Source of the DNA: an uncultured Parabacteroides sp.
Lineage (GTDB): Bacteria; Bacteroidota; Bacteroidia; Bacteroidales; Tannerellaceae
Length of the DNA: 64,000 nt
NCBI GenBank assembly: GCA_944325345.1
Contig: CALUZV010000015.1
Coordinates: 1-64,000, forward strand
Reading direction: 5' to 3'
Shown: piece by piece, positions 60,900-64,000 of the stretch
Layout: each line of letters opens with the position of its first letter
Numbering within the stretch: the stretch's first letter is position 1
Notes under the pieces: generated by a model
Seen by the model: the letters and a program-made list of their open reading frames with translations, nothing else
What the model was told of the DNA's origin: nothing
Database searches by the model: none
Made by a program: the position numbers and the translations under genes

Positions 60900-62228
60900 T
60901 TATAACTGTATCTTTTTCAACTTCCAGCGCTCACTCCGCAGATAAATCAGCGAAAGTAAGACCATCGTGTCATATACATGCTCTGTCGTCCAGCAGACAG
61001 CGACATCCGCGTAAACATAATACACGATGTAAATCGTATAGAGAGTATAAACGAACACACTCAGCAACTCGAACTGAAAGGCTACCTGCGTATTTCCTGT
61101 CCCCGACACACAGAAGAAGCAGATGAACGCAGGAGCTGCAATGAGATGTGAGCTGAGCATTACCCATAATGAGGGAATGGAGGCAGCAATCAACTCCGAA
61201 TTGTCCGTGTATATTCTCAATATAAGGCTGGGAAAGAGGGCTATCAACAATCCGACAGGAATGATGATGGCATAGCAAAGCAGTACGATTCGCTTGCAAA
61301 GCGGAAGGACTTCCTCACTCTTTCCGGCACCTATCAGGTTACTTGTCAAAGAGCAATTCGTGGATGCAAAAGCATTGATAAATAAGAATAGGAAAGCAGA
61401 GACACTACGAACGACATTGGTTATCGCCAAGGCCCGCTCCCCGTGATGTTCAATGGCCACGAAGAATATGAACCACGACACAAATGTAAGGCCATTTTGC
61501 ATCATTATCCAAATCGAAACGCTTAAAATTTGTTTGAGCATTAAAAAATCTATCTTAGAAAAGACGAAAAGGCCATATTTCTTGTAATCTATGCGACGAT
61601 AGGTATAAATTATGTAAAAAAGAACAGAGACAGCCTCGGAGATAGATGAAGCCATAGCTGCACCAGCAATACCAAGAGCAGGGAAACCACATTTACCGAA
61701 GATTAGGATATAGTTCAGAACAATGTTTGTCCCGACCATTACCAAAGAATTGGCTGTCAGCGTCTTTGTATTGGTAATTCCAACAAAAAAGGCTCGGAAC
61801 ATCGCACCGATGAAAGAGAAAAAGAATCCATAGACGCGCCAGTCGATATATTCCAAAGTGGCATGATAAACAGCATCTGAATCTATCATAGGACGCAAGA
61901 TGACAGGAGAATATACGTGAGAAAGAGTGAAGAGTAGAGCTGCAAAAAGCAACAAGAAAGCCGAGCCTTGCATGAATACCTCGCCGATTTTACGGTATTC
62001 GCCTTCGCCATTCCGCCTAGCCATGAGAACTTGTGCGCCTACGCTGAAACCGAAACCAAGCATGAAGATAACAAGATAGTAAACCCCGGCAAGGGCGGAT
62101 GCACCCAATTCTACCTCTCCTACTCGACCGAGGTAGGCGGTGTCTGTTAGCCCGATAAGATGCTCCATGAGGAGGCTTATCATGACGGGAAAAGAAATTT
62201 TGAGTATGTCTTTATTACTGTATTTCAC
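60900..62228 (-). CDS. MATE family efflux transporter
   Basis: A 442-residue inner-membrane protein of 12 helices in two halves, with the NorM-type start SFPVMISLLMEHLIGLTDTAYLGRVGEVELGA in part (LMEHLIGLTDTAYLGRVG) and Na+ or H+ driven export of cationic drugs in known members. The acidic residues in helix 1 and the PVIMISL segment agree. The substrate is unknown. Monocistronic, with TACCTTTG upstream. Confidence 0.9.
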   Translation of the reverse strand: MKYSNKDILKISFPVMISLLMEHLIGLTDTAYLGRVGEVELGASALAGVYYLVIFMLGFGFSVGAQVLMARRNGEGEYRKIGEVFMQGSAFLLLFAALLFTLSHVYSPVILRPMIDSDAVYHATLEYIDWRVYGFFFSFIGAMFRAFFVGITNTKTLTANSLVMVGTNIVLNYILIFGKCGFPALGIAGAAMASSISEAVSVLFYIIYTYRRIDYKKYGLFVFSKIDFLMLKQILSVSIWIMMQNGLTFVSWFIFFVAIEHHGERALAITNVVRSVSAFLFLFINAFASTNCSLTSNLIGAGKSEEVLPLCKRIVLLCYAIIIPVGLLIALFPSLILRIYTDNSELIAASIPSLWVMLSSHLIAAPAFICFFCVSGTGNTQVAFQFELLSVFVYTLYTIYIVYYVYADVAVCWTTEHVYDTMVLLSLIYLRSERWKLKKIQL

Positions 62229-62272
62229 AAACTATATTCTTTAAGGGGTATAAATACCATATTTAACGGACA

Positions 62273-62280
62273 CAAAGGTA
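62273..62280 (-). promoter_or_regulatory. Promoter of the MATE gene
   Basis: TACCTTTG on the minus strand (62280-62273), 45 bases before the start codon. Confidence 0.6.
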
Positions 62281-62319
62281 CGGATTTGTTCGGAAAAGAA
62301 AAAACACGAAAAGTATTGT

Positions 62320-63249
62320 TCATTTTTCTTCAGGAATCGACTGCATATCCCGACGGCTTTTGCTGGTTGTTACGAGATAGACGCCAGAGATAATTAGAAG
62401 GACAGAAATGACCTTCATCACGTTGAAAGTATCTAATCCCCAAAGAATGGCGATGCTAGTAGCAACGACCGGTTGAAGGTAGTTGTACATGCCTGCAACG
62501 GTTGGACGCAAGCTCTTTTGCCCCACCACCACGAAGACATAACTTAAGAACGTACCACAAACCACAACAAAAAGTATTCCCATGATTTCTTGAAAGTTAA
62601 GAGTAGTCCAAGCTGTAGTACTCAAACTATGGTAGGAGAACGGAAGGGCACAAATGAAAGCATAGGTGAACATCCATTTCATAATGGTAACGAGGGAATA
62701 CTTCGTTACGAAGTTCTTGAAAAAGACGATATAGCAAGCGTAGCTAAATTGGGCAGCAAGGATGAGAAAGTCTCCAAGGATATGGTTATCGCCCTCATGA
62801 ACAACGGTATTTTGCCCGCTTCCGAGGATGAGTAGCAAGGCTCCCGAGGCACCGGCAGCAATACCGAGAACTTTCTTCCCCGTGATCGGCTCCTTCAGAT
62901 AGAGGGCAGCTAATAACATAGCCCATAGGGGCATACTTGTGGTAATGATAGAGGCATCGACAGGCGACGTCATCCCAACGCCAAAGATAAAACTACCCTG
63001 ATTGAAAACGATGGCCAAGAGCGAGGCGACGAAAAGTTTCAACATATCTTTCGGTGCCACGTGCTCAGCTGGGAGAAAAAAGGAGGCGAGCCAGAACAGA
63101 ACCATCGCACCACCGATACGGAGGTCAGTAACAACGAGGGGACTAACTGTCCCGCCAATCATAAGGAGTTTGGCTACAGGGGACATAGCACCCCACATCA
63201 GATTAGCTCCCAGCATGGAAGCATGACCTTTTAACTCATCTTTCTGCAT
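62320..63249 (-). CDS. DMT-superfamily (EamA) transporter
   Basis: A 309-residue ten-helix transporter with two EamA repeats (MLGANLMWGAMSPVAKLLM; AGMYNYLQPVVATSIAILWGLD). It resembles the RhaT/YdcZ-like exporters of Bacteroidetes. Substrate unknown. Distinct from the transporter at 11.2 kb in sequence. Promoter TACTTTTG at 63279-63272. Confidence 0.87.
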   Translation of the reverse strand: MQKDELKGHASMLGANLMWGAMSPVAKLLMIGGTVSPLVVTDLRIGGAMVLFWLASFFLPAEHVAPKDMLKLFVASLLAIVFNQGSFIFGVGMTSPVDASIITTSMPLWAMLLAALYLKEPITGKKVLGIAAGASGALLLILGSGQNTVVHEGDNHILGDFLILAAQFSYACYIVFFKNFVTKYSLVTIMKWMFTYAFICALPFSYHSLSTTAWTTLNFQEIMGILFVVVCGTFLSYVFVVVGQKSLRPTVAGMYNYLQPVVATSIAILWGLDTFNVMKVISVLLIISGVYLVTTSKSRRDMQSIPEEK

Positions 63250-63271
63250 ATTCCAATTTCAATTTGGCTTG

Positions 63272-63279
63272 CAAAAGTA
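63272..63279 (-). promoter_or_regulatory. Promoter of the second DMT transporter
   Basis: TACTTTTG on the minus strand, 23 bases before the start codon; no clear -33. Confidence 0.5.
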
Positions 63280-63343
63280 GTAAAAATGGAGAAAAATGCA
63301 TATATATTGCACGTATATGTATCCAGAATAAATATTAAAGAAT

Positions 63344-63390
63344 CTACTGGGGCAGACAGAATCACTTCTCTCAGCCCCAGTTTTTTTTGA
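63344..63390 (+). terminator. Plus-strand-type terminator between two minus-strand genes
   Basis: CTGGGGC pairs with GCCCCAG and is followed on the plus strand by eight T. On the minus strand only a weak T-rich stretch (TTCTTTAATATTT) follows, yet fkp and the transporter are both minus-strand genes. Confidence 0.65.
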
Positions 63391-63402
63391 ATACCAATCA
63401 GT

Positions 63403-64000
63403 TTAGGAACGTGTTATTTGGAGGCCAACATGGGAGAGCGAAAGCTCGACAAAGCGAGCCTTGTTGTTTACCGGATGCTCTCGGAGGAGAGCACGGATAC
63501 GCTGGGCTGCTTCTGGATCCTTGGCAACCATGTAGAGGAAACCACCCCCTCCTGCTCCTGGAAGTTTATAACCAAGGCAGTAGTCATGAATTTGCTCGAT
63601 AATCTGCTGGACAGAAGGCGGATTAGTTCCGGAATCAAGAGCCTGGTTGAGTCGCCAACTTTTCCCCACTAATTTTCCAAAAGTATCGAAGTCCTCACGT
63701 TGGATAGCTTCAAAGAGATTGAGGGCATGCGCTTTCATCTCATCAAGGATAGCTAGGTGCGGCCCGCTGTTAAGGAACATACCTTGGACGATTTCGGCGA
63801 GGATTCCCTTAGCCGTCCGAGTAATTCCTGTGTAGTAGAGGAGATGACAAGGACGGTAAGCCTCATTCGTAAAGAGGGAATCGGGTAGCCAGCGGACAAG
63901 AGGGCTTTGATTGAAGCCGTCTGAAGTCTGCAAAAGTTTCAGACCGTGTAGGATGCCACCGAACTGATCTTGCCAGCCGCCTCCCGTCGTTAAAAGCTGT
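63403..64000 (-). CDS. fkp: Fkp, bifunctional fucokinase / GDP-fucose pyrophosphorylase (3' part)
   Basis: The C-terminal 199 codons of a GHMP kinase that runs off the right edge. The fragment opens with QLLTTGGGWQDQFGGILHGL, the fucokinase signature, and has the GHMP motif PGAGGGGFLYMV near its end. In Bacteroides Fkp (about 950 residues) this is the L-fucokinase half; the pyrophosphorylase half would lie outside the window. It salvages fucose to make GDP-fucose for surface glycans and glycoproteins. Stop TAA at 63405-63403. Confidence 0.88.
   Translation of the reverse strand, partial: QLLTTGGGWQDQFGGILHGLKLLQTSDGFNQSPLVRWLPDSLFTNEAYRPCHLLYYTGITRTAKGILAEIVQGMFLNSGPHLAILDEMKAHALNLFEAIQREDFDTFGKLVGKSWRLNQALDSGTNPPSVQQIIEQIHDYCLGYKLPGAGGGGFLYMVAKDPEAAQRIRALLREHPVNNKARFVELSLSHVGLQITRS

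Overview
This is about 64 kb of chromosome from a member of the Bacteroidales, probably a Parabacteroides, Tannerella or Porphyromonas relative. The evidence is the promoter style (a -7 box TAnnTTTG with a -33 TTTG or TTG 19 to 21 bases upstream, seen about twenty times), the families present (DUF4374, DUF4251, DUF4136, DUF4295, DUF1460, DUF1080, a type IX secretion type B sorting domain, TonB receptors with carboxypeptidase-regulatory-like N-termini, Fkp) and the lack of typical proteobacterial or firmicute neighbours. No insertion sequence, prophage, CRISPR array or integrase was seen; this is core and envelope-related chromosome. The species is not identified.

Layout. 0.1-3.6 kb: an operon for amino-sugar (MurNAc) recycling, with an AmgK-type kinase fused to a RapZ C-terminal domain, a MurU-type nucleotidyltransferase and a polytopic membrane protein. 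3.9-8.6 kb: a XusABC-like xenosiderophore uptake operon. 8.6-15.4 kb: YgiQ, a short AraC protein, a DMT transporter, a TIM-barrel isomerase/epimerase-like protein, PrmA, and a small YtxH/holin-like operon. 15.5-19.1 kb: gapA, miaA, kdsA and a Crp/Fnr regulator. 19.1-25.4 kb: a candidate small transcript, an iteron-like inverted repeat, a DUF1460/uvrB/pspC operon, a type IX secretion cargo protein and an aldose epimerase. 25.4-33.6 kb: convergent pbpC and a giant thioester alpha-2-macroglobulin lipoprotein. 33.9-42.5 kb: a FabK-like flavoprotein, EttA, a DUF1080 protein, a patatin, an unknown lipoprotein and a DUF4251/DUF4136/beta-barrel operon. 42.9-47.4 kb: an RluA synthase, fabG/fabH/tetR, a four-tRNA operon and an rpmB/rpmG/DUF4295 operon. 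47.6-50.3 kb: a PHP phosphatase and a sialate O-acetylesterase. 50.4-54.5 kb: the Phe/Tyr operon pheA/aminotransferase/DAHP synthase-chorismate mutase/tyrA, preceded by a clear transcription attenuator with a 25-residue leader peptide rich in Phe and Tyr. 54.5-64 kb: OxyR, a TonB receptor with a His-rich partner, MaeB, a MATE pump, a second DMT transporter and the 3' end of fkp.

The most unusual signal lies between genes. At least nine intergenic stretches carry tandem arrays whose sequences are unrelated to one another but whose period is nearly constant: 40 to 43 bases in seven arrays, and about half of that (21 or 22) in two. The units are usually built from two alternating short palindromes about 20 bases apart. 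Seven of the nine start within a few tens of bases of a stop codon, mostly between two genes read in the same direction. A second geometry, 9-base iterons in inverted arms around an alternating A/T core, occurs twice (19.46-19.65 kb and 50.26-50.36 kb), again with unrelated sequences. I know of no described family for the first pattern, and it is the best candidate here for something undescribed. All assignments come from reading the sequence; no database search was run.
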